Below are positions 17,353 to 25,570 of a DNA stretch of 64,000 bases, piece by piece (position 1 is the stretch's first letter; every line of letters starts with the position of its first letter). The stretch covers positions 496,001 to 560,000 of the forward strand of contig NZ_CP113524.1 in assembly GCF_026723765.1 (NCBI RefSeq). The letters are read 5' to 3'. Origin of the DNA: Lacrimispora xylanolytica. Its GTDB lineage: Bacteria; Bacillota; Clostridia; Lachnospirales; Lachnospiraceae. The position numbers and the translations under genes were made by a program. The notes beneath the pieces are model-generated. The model did not search any database, was not told where the DNA came from, and was given only the letters and a program-made list of their open reading frames with translations.

Positions 17353-18072
17353 TTATTTATACCGGCCGTTGGTGGAAATGGCCAGCTCGTACTGATCTCC
17401 AAGGATACACACATCATCCACGCAGACAGGCTCCTCATTTCGGTAGCAGATACGGCGGATGCAAAGAAGGGCAGTCCCCGGCTGGACGTTAAGCATCTCT
17501 GATTCTGCAAAATCTGCGGACTTTGCAAATATCTTATCGTGGGCAGAATCAATTTCCAGGTTATAATGTTCTTCCAAAAACTGATAGAGCCCGGAGAACT
17601 TATTGGTAAACTGAATAAGTCCAGGAACCAGAGTTGTTGGAATGTAATTTCTCATAATCGCAATGGGCTTTTCGTCTATGAGCTGGATTCTCTGGACCCG
17701 GGTGATGGAATCGTCACCAGGGAGATCAAGCTCCTTGCCCAGCTTTTCACTGACAGGGATCAGGTCAATATACATGCTTTTGGTGCGGACATCGTAACCC
17801 CTTCTTCTTAAGGACTCTGTTACGGAGGTGACCTTATTTAGATCCTGAATGGTTCTCCGGTCCAGCACCATGGTTCCCCGGCCCTGCTTGATTTCAACAA
17901 AGCCTTCTTCCTTTAACAGCTCCATGGCACTTCTTATGGTGGTACGGCTTACCTTATATATTTTTTCAAGCTCAGGTTCTGTGGGAAGAAGTTCCAAGAC
18001 AGGATAGGTTCCATCTTCTATTCTTTTTTTGATTAAATCGTGGACTGCCATATAGGCTGGTACTTTACGCAT
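17353..18072 (-). CDS. GntR/HutC-family transcriptional regulator
   Basis: A 239-residue repressor with an N-terminal winged helix (about residues 1-70: VHDLIKKRIEDGTYPV, ELEKIYKVSRTTIRSAMELLKEEGF, KQGRGTMV) and a C-terminal UTRA ligand-binding domain that typically senses a phosphorylated sugar or amino-acid-like metabolite. Start set at MRKVPAYMAVHD; its ribosome site lies in the end of the preceding HxlR gene, which overlaps by 8 bp. Located directly before deoC, it may respond to a deoxyribose or sugar-phosphate effector (inference). Confidence 0.9.
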   Translation of the reverse strand: MRKVPAYMAVHDLIKKRIEDGTYPVLELLPTEPELEKIYKVSRTTIRSAMELLKEEGFVEIKQGRGTMVLDRRTIQDLNKVTSVTESLRRRGYDVRTKSMYIDLIPVSEKLGKELDLPGDDSITRVQRIQLIDEKPIAIMRNYIPTTLVPGLIQFTNKFSGLYQFLEEHYNLEIDSAHDKIFAKSADFAESEMLNVQPGTALLCIRRICYRNEEPVCVDDVCILGDQYELAISTNGRYK

Positions 18073-18418
18073 GGGTATCCTTTCTCTGGATTTGATATTG
18101 TATTCCCCATTCAAACATGGATTCAATGATGGGGCGCATAGTCTTACCAAGTTCCGTTAAATCGTATTCCACCCGTGGGGGAACCTCCGGGTATACAGTC
18201 CGCTCTACGATACCGTCGGCCTCCAGCTGTCGAAGCTGCAGGGTCAAAGTGCGGAAGCTGATGGCAGGCATGATTTCTTTTAACTCATGAAAACGCTTCT
18301 TGCCATCTAAAAGGCGGTAAAGGATGATACCTTTCCATTTGCCGCTCATAACAGTTAAGGTTGTTTCTACCGGGCACTTGCCACCGGGGCAGTCCGGAGT
18401 CATAGGATATGGTTCCAT
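18065..18418 (-). CDS. HxlR/YodB-family redox-type regulator
   Basis: A 117-residue winged-helix protein (KWKGIILYRLLDGKKRFHELKEIMP, ISFRTLTLQLRQLEADGIV, YDLTELGKTM). Near the N-terminus two Cys lie in DCPGGKCP; in YodB/HypR-type members an N-terminal Cys senses quinones or disulfide stress. It is divergent from a nitroreductase gene, the classical target of such regulators, and a dyad lies between them. Start chosen at MEPYPMTPDCPGG, as the upstream extension runs into the operator region. Confidence 0.88.
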   Translation of the reverse strand: MEPYPMTPDCPGGKCPVETTLTVMSGKWKGIILYRLLDGKKRFHELKEIMPAISFRTLTLQLRQLEADGIVERTVYPEVPPRVEYDLTELGKTMRPIIESMFEWGIQYQIQRKDTHA

Positions 18419-18434
18419 AAGGTTTCTCCCGTAG

Positions 18435-18467
18435 TATACAAATGATAGTAATGTTACTTTTTGTATA
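18435..18467. promoter_or_regulatory. Dyad operator between HxlR regulator and nitroreductase
   Basis: TATACAAA (18435-18442) and TTTGTATA (18460-18467) form a perfect 8-bp inverted repeat. A second dyad, GTAATGTTAC, is nested inside at 18448-18457. Location between divergent regulator and target genes supports an operator role. Confidence 0.6.
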
Positions 18468-18562
18468 TTATATAACATTATTTTTCGTACTTCAATATGT
18501 GATTCGTATGTGCTACTATGGGTTTATTACCAACTAATTGCTTAAATAAAGGAGGAGATTGC

Positions 18563-19231
18563 ATGGAAACCATGAATCAGAACATTTTGGATATATTAAA
18601 CTTTCGCCACGCCTGTAAGGGGTTTGACCCGGAAAAAACCGTTTCAAAGGAGGACTTTGAGACCATATTGGAGGCAGCCAGACTTTCCCCCACATCCTTT
18701 GGCTTTGAGCCCTGGAATATGATTGTGGTTCAGGATAAGGAATTAAAGGAGAAGTTGTTTCCCCTTGCTTGGGGCGCCCAAAACAGCTTAAAGGGAGGAA
18801 GTCATTTTGTCATTCTTCTGGCCAGGAAAAGCGGCGATCTGGTATACAATGCAGAATATATCACTCATATGATGAAGGAAGTTCATCATTTTCCGGACGA
18901 GACTGCGGAGTTTGTCCGTAAGGCATTTAAAAACTTCCAGGAAAATGATTTCAATCTCATGGAAAATGACCGGGCTTTGTTTGACTGGGCCAGCAAGCAG
19001 ACTTACATCGTCCTTGCCAATATGCTGACTGCGGCAGCCTTTTTAGGCGTGGATTCCTGCCCCATTGAAGGCTTTGACCAGGCTAAGGTCAATGAGCTTT
19101 TAGTAAAGGAAGGACTTATAGACCCGAAACATTTTGGAGTATCTGTTATGGCAGGCTTTGGCTACCGGGCTGAGGCTCCCCGCCACGAGAAGTCCAGACA
19201 GCCCATAAGTGAGCTGGTGAAGTGGAAATAA
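18563..19231 (+). CDS. NAD(P)H-dependent nitroreductase family protein
   Basis: A 222-residue flavoprotein of the oxygen-insensitive nitroreductase fold. The N-terminal FRHACKGFDPEKTV and LEAARLSPTSFGFEPW motifs bind FMN phosphate, and GVSVMAGFGYRAEAPR is the C-terminal flavin motif. It likely reduces nitro compounds, quinones or azo dyes with NAD(P)H in the cytosol. The ATG follows AAAGGAGGAGA; the upstream ATG at 18518 lacks a ribosome site. Divergent HxlR regulator and operator point to induction by electrophiles. Confidence 0.9.
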   Translation: METMNQNILDILNFRHACKGFDPEKTVSKEDFETILEAARLSPTSFGFEPWNMIVVQDKELKEKLFPLAWGAQNSLKGGSHFVILLARKSGDLVYNAEYITHMMKEVHHFPDETAEFVRKAFKNFQENDFNLMENDRALFDWASKQTYIVLANMLTAAAFLGVDSCPIEGFDQAKVNELLVKEGLIDPKHFGVSVMAGFGYRAEAPRHEKSRQPISELVKWK

Positions 19232-19245
19232 AAGTATACCAATGA

Positions 19246-19288
19246 AATAAGTCAGTGTTTTGTCATAAAAGACAAACTCTGGCTTATT
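19246..19288 (+). terminator. Hairpin after nitroreductase gene
   Basis: AATAAG...CTTATT outer arms with GTTTTGTC/GACAAAC inner pairing. No long T-run, so termination efficiency is uncertain; it separates the nitroreductase from the next flavoprotein gene. Confidence 0.55.
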
Positions 19289-19329
19289 CTTAAAGGAGTA
19301 CATAATAAGTAAAATTATGGAGGGTCGCA

Positions 19330-19977
19330 ATGAAAGTGTTGGCTGTTAATGGAAGTCCACGGAAAAATGAGAACACGGCTGTATTGCTTCGGAGTGCATT
19401 AGGAGGTGCACACGAAAACGGTGCAGAAACAAGACTGGTAAATCTATATGATTTGAATTTCAAAGGCTGCTTAAGCTGCTTTGCCTGTAAACGAAAAGGC
19501 AGTCTGTGCAATGGAATCTGCGCGGTGAAAGATGATCTGAAGGAAGTGTTGGAATACGCATTGTCCTGCGATGTAATATTTCTTGGTTCACCCATTTACT
19601 TTGGTGAGGTCACCGGTGTGATGCGCTCTTTTCTGGAACGTTTGTTTTTCCCCAATCTATCCTATAATGAAGGAGAGTTATCCACCTTTCCTGGAAAGAT
19701 CGCTTCGGGATTTATCTATACCATGAATGTTCCAAAAGATGTTATGGAGAAAATCAATTACGAAGCTATATTTACACAAAACCAACGCCTTTTAGAGCTG
19801 TTTCATGGAAAATCAGAGATTCTAATCAGTAATGATACATATCAGTTCCACGATTACTCCAAGTATGACGCTTCCAGATTTGATGAAAACCATAAGGCCA
19901 AAGTAAAGGAAACCCAATTCCCTATAGACTGCCAGAATGCTTATGATATGGGGATTTTGCTGACCAAAGTGGAATAG
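19330..19977 (+). CDS. Flavodoxin-like NAD(P)H/iron-sulfur flavoprotein family oxidoreductase
   Basis: A 215-residue protein with the FMN-binding flavodoxin start VLAVNGSPRKNENTA and GSPIYFGEVTGVMRSFLERL around residue 97. Between them a Cys-rich motif, CLSCFACKRKGSLC, resembles the compact cluster of Isf-type iron-sulfur flavoproteins, so it may carry a [4Fe-4S] as well as FMN. Likely role is electron transfer or quinone/oxygen reduction. GGAGGGTCGCA precedes the ATG. It is followed within 45 bp by a flavin-reductase-like gene, suggesting a pair. Confidence 0.85.
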   Translation: MKVLAVNGSPRKNENTAVLLRSALGGAHENGAETRLVNLYDLNFKGCLSCFACKRKGSLCNGICAVKDDLKEVLEYALSCDVIFLGSPIYFGEVTGVMRSFLERLFFPNLSYNEGELSTFPGKIASGFIYTMNVPKDVMEKINYEAIFTQNQRLLELFHGKSEILISNDTYQFHDYSKYDASRFDENHKAKVKETQFPIDCQNAYDMGILLTKVE

Positions 19978-20022
19978 CTGTTAATGGGTCGAAAGTATGA
20001 CTATTTTAAAAAGGAGAGAGCA

Positions 20023-20559
20023 ATGAGAAAAGAAATTGATGTGTTTGATTATGCTTCAGAGATTTTAAAAGCAGTGAAGAAAGGTGCGTTGCTGACAACA
20101 AAGGCCGACAACAAGGTAAACACCATGACCATAGCCTGGGGAAGTCTTGGAATTGAATGGGGAAAACCGATTTTCACTGCATTTGTCAGAGAAAATCGGT
20201 TCACAAAGAAGCAACTGGATAAGAGTTCTGAATTTACAATTAATATCCCCTATGGTGATTTTGATAAAAAGATTTTGGGGATATGCGGAACGGAATCCGG
20301 TCATGTTGTTGATAAAATTCAGAAGCTGAATCTCACACTGGAGCCATCTGTTACGGGAACAGTGCCAGCCATAAAGGAACTTCCCCTCACCCTGGAATGT
20401 AAACTGGTATACAAACAAAAACAGGATGAACATGCGATTTTAGAAGAATTCAAAAAAGCGTGCTATCCTCAAGATGTTGACGGCTCCTTTTACGGGGCTA
20501 ACAGGGATTACCATACCGCTTACTATGGGGAAATTGTGTCTGCCTATATCATTGAATAG
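20023..20559 (+). CDS. Flavin reductase-like (FMN-binding split barrel) protein
   Basis: A 178-residue protein with the split-barrel flavin-binding fold (ALLTTKADNKVNTMTIAWGSLG, FTAFVRENRFTKKQLDKS, FTINIPYG). Members reduce free flavin or bind FMN as electron carriers. The start is the ATG after AAAGGAGAGAG, since the upstream in-frame ATG at 19984 lacks a ribosome site. It probably works with the flavodoxin-like protein encoded just before. It ends 5 bp from the convergent TetR gene with no room for a separate terminator. Confidence 0.85.
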   Translation: MRKEIDVFDYASEILKAVKKGALLTTKADNKVNTMTIAWGSLGIEWGKPIFTAFVRENRFTKKQLDKSSEFTINIPYGDFDKKILGICGTESGHVVDKIQKLNLTLEPSVTGTVPAIKELPLTLECKLVYKQKQDEHAILEEFKKACYPQDVDGSFYGANRDYHTAYYGEIVSAYIIE

Positions 20560-20564
20560 AGGCT

Positions 20565-21149
20565 TTAGGATTTAACTCCTTGCAATCCGGCAAATGCATA
20601 AGATATCAGATTTCTTACGAAAGCCGAATCCACAGGTTCCCCTGTGATTAACAGCCGGTAAAAGAGCGGTGCAAAAATAAGGTCAATACTAAGCTCTAAA
20701 TCAAGATTTTGCCTGAATTCTCCTCGCTCCATTCCCCGTTCCAGGATATGCTTTGAGATCAGTCTGCGGGGGTTAAAATACCGGTCTCTGTATTCCTTTG
20801 CCACTTTTTCATCGGATTGCCCTTCAGCAATCAATTCTGTTATAACTCTGCCTTTGGGGCTTGTTAGAAATGCAGCCAGATGATCTGCCTGCAGGATTAA
20901 ATCTTCCTTTGCAGAGCCGGTATCCGGTACCTCTAGCAGTAATTCCGTAGCTGCAAAAAAGCCGTCCAGTACCACGGCAGCCTTATTGGGCCACCATTTA
21001 TAAATGGTAGCCTTACTTACCCCTGCTTTTTCTGCAATTCCTTCCACTGTCATAGAAGGAAAGCCATTCTCGAGCAGAAGCTCATACGCTGCATCCAGTA
21101 TGGCTTTCTTTGTCTTTTCGCTTCTGGGACGTCCCATTTTTTTCTCCAT
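20565..21149 (-). CDS. TetR-family repressor
   Basis: A 194-residue regulator: N-terminal TetR helix-turn-helix (AILDAAYELLLENGF, VEGIAEKAGVSKATIYKWWPNK) and an all-helical ligand/dimer domain. It begins MEKKMGRPRSEKTKK, a common TetR lead. Divergent from an MFS exporter gene whose promoter is bracketed by two identical-arm dyads, so it most likely represses that gene and itself until a drug-like ligand binds. Confidence 0.93.
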   Translation of the reverse strand: MEKKMGRPRSEKTKKAILDAAYELLLENGFPSMTVEGIAEKAGVSKATIYKWWPNKAAVVLDGFFAATELLLEVPDTGSAKEDLILQADHLAAFLTSPKGRVITELIAEGQSDEKVAKEYRDRYFNPRRLISKHILERGMERGEFRQNLDLELSIDLIFAPLFYRLLITGEPVDSAFVRNLISYAFAGLQGVKS

Positions 21150-21228
21150 CTGAATCTCCCTTTTCCTCTTATCATCAATTTGAATACGTTGCGTTCATTA
21201 TAACATAAAAGAATAGAAAAAAACAGGG

Positions 21229-21279
21229 TTGACAAAACGAAACGGTGCGTTTAATATGTAATTAATAAACGATACGTTT
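21229..21279 (+). promoter_or_regulatory. MFS exporter promoter with twin TetR operators
   Basis: TTGACA (21229-21234), 17-bp spacer, TATAAT-like TAATAT (21252-21257). Two dyads with the same arms lie at 21240-21252 (AAACG-GTG-CGTTT, in the spacer) and 21267-21279 (AAACG-ATA-CGTTT, near the transcription start), 27 bp apart. Binding would block polymerase at both. Confidence 0.82.
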
Positions 21280-21302
21280 AGTATATAAAGGAGGATAATA
21301 AA

Positions 21303-22502
21303 ATGATGATTGAAAACAAGGAAGAGAGAAAGATTCCCAGCTGGCTGATTCTGCTTTTGGCCGCCTCCTGCGGTCTGATTGTTGCAAACCTGTATTACTC
21401 CCAGCCTCTGGTGGGGCCTATCAGCAAGGATACCGGAATTTCTCCTGGCATGTCCGGGTTAATTGTTACCATGACCCAGCTCGGCTACGCAGCAGGACTG
21501 TTGTTTCTCGTACCTTTAAGTGACTTGCTGGAAAACAGGAAATTGACGGTTTGTACTCTTCTTGTTGCCATTGTGGGACTTTTAATGGCGCCTTTGGCAA
21601 AGAATACAGAACTCTTTTTTCTTTCAGCCGTTTTCATCGGAGCCGGGTCTGTGGCGGCTCAGGTGTTAGTGCCCTTTGCAGCCCATCTGGCACCGGCAAA
21701 GGAACGGGGAAAGGCCGTTGGAAATGTAATGAGCGGACTCTTACTAGGAATCATGCTTGCCCGGCCTGCGGCCAGCCTGATTACCGGATATCTTGGCTGG
21801 AGAGCAGTGTATTATTTATCAGCTGTTATCATGGTGGTTCTTACCGTAGTTTTAAGCAGGCTCCTTCCTAAGAGAAATCCAAAGCCTTTAGAGAGCTACC
21901 AAAAAATCATTCAGTCCCTGTGGCATCTCATTTGTTCCATCCCTCTCCTTCGCCGTAGAGCCCTTTACCAGGCAGCCCTTTTTGGAAGCTTCAGCCTGTT
22001 CTGGACCGTGGTCCCCATGTATTTATCCCAGCATTTTCATTTGGACCAGAAGGAGATTGCGCTGTTTGGTTTTGCAGGAGTGGCGGGAGCTGTGGCTGCT
22101 CCCATTGCCGGAAGACTTGCGGATAAGGGGTATTCCAGACTTCTTACAGGAATCGCATTTTTACTCGCTGCGTCTTCCTTTGGCCTTACCCATGTATTTA
22201 CCAATCAGGAAGGCATTTCCTTATTCCTGTTTTGTGCTTCCGCAATCCTTCTTGATATGGCGGTTTCCGGGAATCTGGTTCTGGGGCAGCAGGCCATCTA
22301 TTCTCTTGGAGATGAGATACGCGGCCGGGTCAATGGCTTATTTATGGCCATCTTCTTCCTGGGAGGTGCCGCAGGGTCAGCCCTTGGTGGCTTTACCTAT
22401 GCAAGGGGAGGCTGGAATATGGCATCTGTACTGGGGTTCGTTCTTCCACTGGCCGCCTTTCTTTATTATCTGACAGAGAAAAAAGTAAGAAGACAGGATT
22501 AA
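21303..22502 (+). CDS. MFS transporter, drug-efflux type
   Basis: A 399-residue protein with about twelve membrane segments. The first half has YYSQPLVGPISKDTGIS and the loop 2-3 motif (LVPLSDLLENRKLT), and the second half repeats the pattern (PIAGRLADKGYSRLL). The sequence is like YgaY/YtbD-type permeases near the DHA1 drug-efflux group. Likely exports toxic compounds using the proton gradient. AAAGGAGGATAATAA precedes the ATG (a second ATG is the next codon). Controlled by the divergent TetR repressor. Confidence 0.9.
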   Translation: MMIENKEERKIPSWLILLLAASCGLIVANLYYSQPLVGPISKDTGISPGMSGLIVTMTQLGYAAGLLFLVPLSDLLENRKLTVCTLLVAIVGLLMAPLAKNTELFFLSAVFIGAGSVAAQVLVPFAAHLAPAKERGKAVGNVMSGLLLGIMLARPAASLITGYLGWRAVYYLSAVIMVVLTVVLSRLLPKRNPKPLESYQKIIQSLWHLICSIPLLRRRALYQAALFGSFSLFWTVVPMYLSQHFHLDQKEIALFGFAGVAGAVAAPIAGRLADKGYSRLLTGIAFLLAASSFGLTHVFTNQEGISLFLFCASAILLDMAVSGNLVLGQQAIYSLGDEIRGRVNGLFMAIFFLGGAAGSALGGFTYARGGWNMASVLGFVLPLAAFLYYLTEKKVRRQD

Positions 22503-22521
22503 TTTGGCAACGGGATGGTTA

Positions 22522-22550
22522 TTGACAAACTTTCTCTAAAAGAGTATAAG
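22522..22550 (+). promoter_or_regulatory. Candidate promoter of the AraC-family gene
   Basis: TTGACA (22522-22527), 17-bp spacer and TATAAG (22545-22550). Transcription would begin at the foot of the hairpin at 22560, so the terminator would lie within the first 45 nt of this transcript. Confidence 0.5.
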
Positions 22551-22559
22551 TTAAATATC

Positions 22560-22598
22560 AATCGCAATGGAGTCTTTGGCTCTGTTGCGATTTTTTTT
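22560..22598 (+). terminator. Terminator between MFS exporter and AraC-family gene
   Basis: AATCGCAA / TTGCGATT stem with additional inner pairs, followed by eight T. It closes the exporter transcript and may attenuate the promoter at 22522. Confidence 0.85.
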
Positions 22599-22636
22599 AC
22601 CCATTTACTAGTTCTCACAGAGAAGAGGGACTGCTT

Positions 22637-23479
22637 ATGAAGGAAAGAAATCATGTTGGGATGCTGCATCCAAAACAGCCGGGCTTTGTTCTGGTCACGG
22701 GCGCATATAAGAAATACAGTCTTATGGATTATGGAATTTCCCATTTCTATCAGTTTGATGCGGAGTGTGATTTCATGACTGCGATTCCCGATGCCTGTGT
22801 GGATATCCTCTTTTACAATACAGGCACCCGTTTGGAATCCAGGGTCGCAGGCACCCTTCTTACAAAATCTGAGGTGGAGACAGCGGGTAAATGCAGACAT
22901 TTTGGAGTGCGCTTCCTTCCTGGGGTCAATCCGGTCCTTAAGCATAGAAAGATGTCAGAGCTGGTGAGTAAAGAACAGAGCTATGAGGATATGTTTGATT
23001 CGAATTCAGAAAGAGATCAATTATTTGAAGCACTGTGGAAGGAAGAAAGCTTTGAGCAGAGAATTAAGACCTTTCTTTTGTTTTATCGAAAGAATTATGA
23101 GACCCAGCAGGAAGCATACAGCCTTAAGTCATATCTGCGTAAGGAAATCATGGCCTCAGCCGGCAATCTTAAGTTAAATGAGCTTCAGGAAAAAACGGGG
23201 TATTCTCTTCGTTACTTAAACAAGGTCATTACAGAGGAATTTGGCATGGGGCCAAAAGAGCTTCTTCGGATTATCCGGTTTCAAAATGCCATCGACGAGC
23301 TGACAAAGACTGTGAACCGTCCGGATATGACAAGGGCGGCCCTTGATACGGGATACTATGACCAGTCTCATTTTATTAAGGACTTTAAGGAGTTTACCAG
23401 TCATACTCCCTCAAAATATCTAAACAGTCTGGTGACAAACAGTTATCAGGAGAAGTTAAAGGTCATTACCAGGATGTAA
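22637..23479 (+). CDS. AraC-family regulator with N-terminal DUF6597-like domain
   Basis: A 280-residue protein. The first ~110 residues (DACVDILFYNTG, HFGVRFLPGVNPVL) look like the beta-rich sensing domain common in this AraC subgroup. The C-terminal ~100 residues form the double helix-turn-helix (LNELQEKTGYSLRYLNKVITEEFGMGP, AALDTGYYDQSHFIKDFKEFTSHTPSKY). It precedes the RidA/amine-dehydrogenase operon by 165 bp on the same strand and is the most likely regulator of it (inference from position). Confidence 0.87.
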   Translation: MKERNHVGMLHPKQPGFVLVTGAYKKYSLMDYGISHFYQFDAECDFMTAIPDACVDILFYNTGTRLESRVAGTLLTKSEVETAGKCRHFGVRFLPGVNPVLKHRKMSELVSKEQSYEDMFDSNSERDQLFEALWKEESFEQRIKTFLLFYRKNYETQQEAYSLKSYLRKEIMASAGNLKLNELQEKTGYSLRYLNKVITEEFGMGPKELLRIIRFQNAIDELTKTVNRPDMTRAALDTGYYDQSHFIKDFKEFTSHTPSKYLNSLVTNSYQEKLKVITRM

Positions 23480-23569
23480 TGCTCCCTTGAGAAAAAATAA
23501 ATATGTAGTTCCGATTTTTACAATTATTATCCGATGTCCGACGGTAGAATGTAGAGAAATAAAGGACAG

Positions 23570-23609
23570 AGAGGTCTTGTGATCATGACGATCACAGGGC
23601 CTCTTTTTT
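23570..23609 (+). terminator. Terminator-like hairpin 36 nt before the RidA gene
   Basis: AGAGG / CCTCT outer arms with an inner TGTGATC / GATCACA stem, followed by a T-run. Only 35 nt separate the T-run from the RidA start, too little for a full promoter. So either it terminates the AraC transcript with readthrough, or it is a leader attenuator of the operon. Confidence 0.75.
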
Positions 23610-23644
23610 ATTAGATAGAAAAGTTCTACTAAGGAGGTTGAGAA

Positions 23645-24034
23645 ATGAAACGAACCAATTACTCGTCGGGAGCACCGCTTGAAGAACTGGCAGGGTATTC
23701 CAGAATGGTTAAGATAGGGGAACACATCTATATCGGAGGAACCACAGCCGTCCAGCCAGATGGCACAGTCTTTGGAGAAACTCCATATGACCAGGCAAAA
23801 TACATTTTTACAAAATTCATAGAGTTACTGAAACAGGCCGATGCAGATGCCTCTCATGTATTCAAGGTAAACGCGTTCTTAACAGATATGGAATCTGCCA
23901 AAGAGGTGGGGAGAGCATATTCTGAATTCTTCAAAGAAGTAAGGCCATTGTTCACCATGGTGGAAACTCCAAAGCTCAACCGTCCGACTCAGTTTGTAGA
24001 GATAGAATTAGAAGCAATGACCGGATGTGAGTAA
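23645..24034 (+). CDS. RidA (YjgF/YER057c/UK114) family imine deaminase
   Basis: A 129-residue protein that in the characterised family hydrolyses reactive enamine/imine intermediates to keto acids and ammonia. Seen motifs are YSRMVKIGEHIYIGGTT near the N-terminus, KVNAFLTDMESAKEV in the middle, and RPTQFVEIELEAM at the end. The canonical RidA catalytic Arg is not in its usual GN(V/L)R setting here, so it belongs to a divergent Rid subgroup. First gene of the operon, with AAGGAGGTTGAGAA before the ATG. Its place next to an imine-forming dehydrogenase fits imine clearance. Confidence 0.88.
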   Translation: MKRTNYSSGAPLEELAGYSRMVKIGEHIYIGGTTAVQPDGTVFGETPYDQAKYIFTKFIELLKQADADASHVFKVNAFLTDMESAKEVGRAYSEFFKEVRPLFTMVETPKLNRPTQFVEIELEAMTGCE

Positions 24035-24076
24035 TAAATAACTGCAGGCATGAAACAAGAAATGGAGGAAGTCAAA

Positions 24077-25213
24077 ATGAGCGATCCAAGAATTGATTTT
24101 TTATATCTGGGTGAAGAGGAAATGATTCAGGCAGGTGTTACAGATATGGCAGGCTGTGTGGAGGCCATGGAGGAAATGTTTCGATTGATGAAGCTGGGGG
24201 ATTTTCGAATGGGCGGGCCTAACGGCAATTCCCATGGCGTGATGATGACATTTCCAGAGGAGTCCCCATTTCCCAACATGCCTACCGACGGACCGGACCG
24301 GAGATTCATGGCAATGCCTGCTTACCTTGGAGGGAAGTTTGATATGGCCGGCATGAAGTGGTACGGCTCCAATACGGAAAACAGAAAGAAGGGACTGCCA
24401 AGGTCCATTCTCATGCTCACCTTAAACGATAAGGATACGGGAGCACCCCTTGCCTATATGTCCGCCAACATATTAAGTGCCTTCCGTACAGGGGCGGTGC
24501 CTGGAGTGGGAGTCAAATATTTCTCCAAAGAAGATTCCAAGGTGGTGGGAATTATCGGCCCAGGCGTTATGAGTAAAACAGCCTTTGACGCTACGATGGC
24601 AGTGAGAGAGGGGATTGAGACGGTTAAAATTAAAGGACGAAGCAAGGAATCCATTGACGGCTTTATCCGTTATATTAAGGAAAAGTATCCCAGTGTAAAG
24701 AACATCCAGGTGGTAGAGACCATGGAAGAGGCGGTAAGAGATTCCGATATCGTTCACGTGGCAACCTCAAGCCCTACCGGCGATATCAAGGAATATCCCT
24801 ATATCGAAGAGGCATGGATCAAGCCCGGTGCCATTCTCTGCTGTCCGGCAGCCGCAAGGTTTGATGATGACTTTATCTGTAACCGGGCGAGGACCGTGAC
24901 CGATAACATTCAGCTTTACGAAGCCTGGAAGGAGGAAATCGGGGAGAACGCTTACCACACCATCCCAATTCCAGCCGTCCGCTGCATGGACTTAGTCGAA
25001 GAAGGAAAGTTAAAGCCAGAACAGATTGACGACTTAGGAGACGTGATTATGGGAACGGTCCCGGCACATCGGAAGGAAGATGAAATCGTCATCTATTCCG
25101 TAGGTGGAATGCCCATTGAAGACGTTGCATGGGGAACCATTGTTTACCGGAATGCACTTTTAAAGGGAATCGGGAAAAAGCTTAATTTATGGGAAACCCC
25201 ATATCTGGCATAA
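24077..25213 (+). CDS. Ornithine cyclodeaminase/mu-crystallin family protein
   Basis: A 378-residue NAD(P)-binding protein. The conserved core has MAMPAYLGG...AGMKWYGSN, SAFRTGAVPGVGVKYF and the Rossmann segment VVGIIGPGVMSKTAFDAT, then DIVHVATSSPTGD. Family members cyclise ornithine or reduce ketimines. I recall close relatives annotated as tyramine oxidase subunit B, which cannot be verified here. It is longer than the ~320-residue bacterial norm. The start at 24077 has GGAGG 8 bp upstream; an ATG at 24050 does not. Probable role: reduction or handling of the imine made by the following dehydrogenase. Confidence 0.85.
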   Translation: MSDPRIDFLYLGEEEMIQAGVTDMAGCVEAMEEMFRLMKLGDFRMGGPNGNSHGVMMTFPEESPFPNMPTDGPDRRFMAMPAYLGGKFDMAGMKWYGSNTENRKKGLPRSILMLTLNDKDTGAPLAYMSANILSAFRTGAVPGVGVKYFSKEDSKVVGIIGPGVMSKTAFDATMAVREGIETVKIKGRSKESIDGFIRYIKEKYPSVKNIQVVETMEEAVRDSDIVHVATSSPTGDIKEYPYIEEAWIKPGAILCCPAAARFDDDFICNRARTVTDNIQLYEAWKEEIGENAYHTIPIPAVRCMDLVEEGKLKPEQIDDLGDVIMGTVPAHRKEDEIVIYSVGGMPIEDVAWGTIVYRNALLKGIGKKLNLWETPYLA

Positions 25214-25229
25214 GGAGAGGAGGAGAATC

Positions 25230-25544
25230 ATGAGAATCACAGAACATCCAGTTCTCGGAACCATGGAAGAAAAAAAGACAATTACATTTACTTATGATGG
25301 AACTCCCATCACAGGCTATGAGGGGGAACCCATTGCCATTGCCCTGGAGGCTGCTGGAATCATGATCCACCGTTATACCAAAAAGAACCATGAGCCAAGA
25401 GGCATCTTTTGTGCCATTGGAAGATGCACAGACTGTGTCATGGTGGTAGATGGTAAGCCCAATGTAAGAACCTGTATCACTCCGTTAAAAGAAGGAATGG
25501 ATGTGAGGACCCAGTACGGTGTCGGAACAAAGGAAAACGGATAA
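25230..25544 (+). CDS. 2Fe-2S subunit of HcnA/SoxD-like amine dehydrogenase complex
   Basis: A 104-residue plant-type ferredoxin-like subunit. Cysteines occur in FCAIGRCTDCVMVVDG and later in RTCITPL, the pattern (C-x4-C-x2-C...C) of the small gamma/HcnA subunits of D-hydroxyproline dehydrogenase, opine oxidase and HCN synthase. It relays electrons between flavins within the complex. The gene lies 16 bp after the cyclodeaminase-like gene and 26 bp before the FAD subunit, behind GGAGAGGAGG. Confidence 0.88.
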   Translation: MRITEHPVLGTMEEKKTITFTYDGTPITGYEGEPIAIALEAAGIMIHRYTKKNHEPRGIFCAIGRCTDCVMVVDGKPNVRTCITPLKEGMDVRTQYGVGTKENG

Positions 25545-25570
25545 GAGATGGAAAACGGAGGGCAGGAGCC

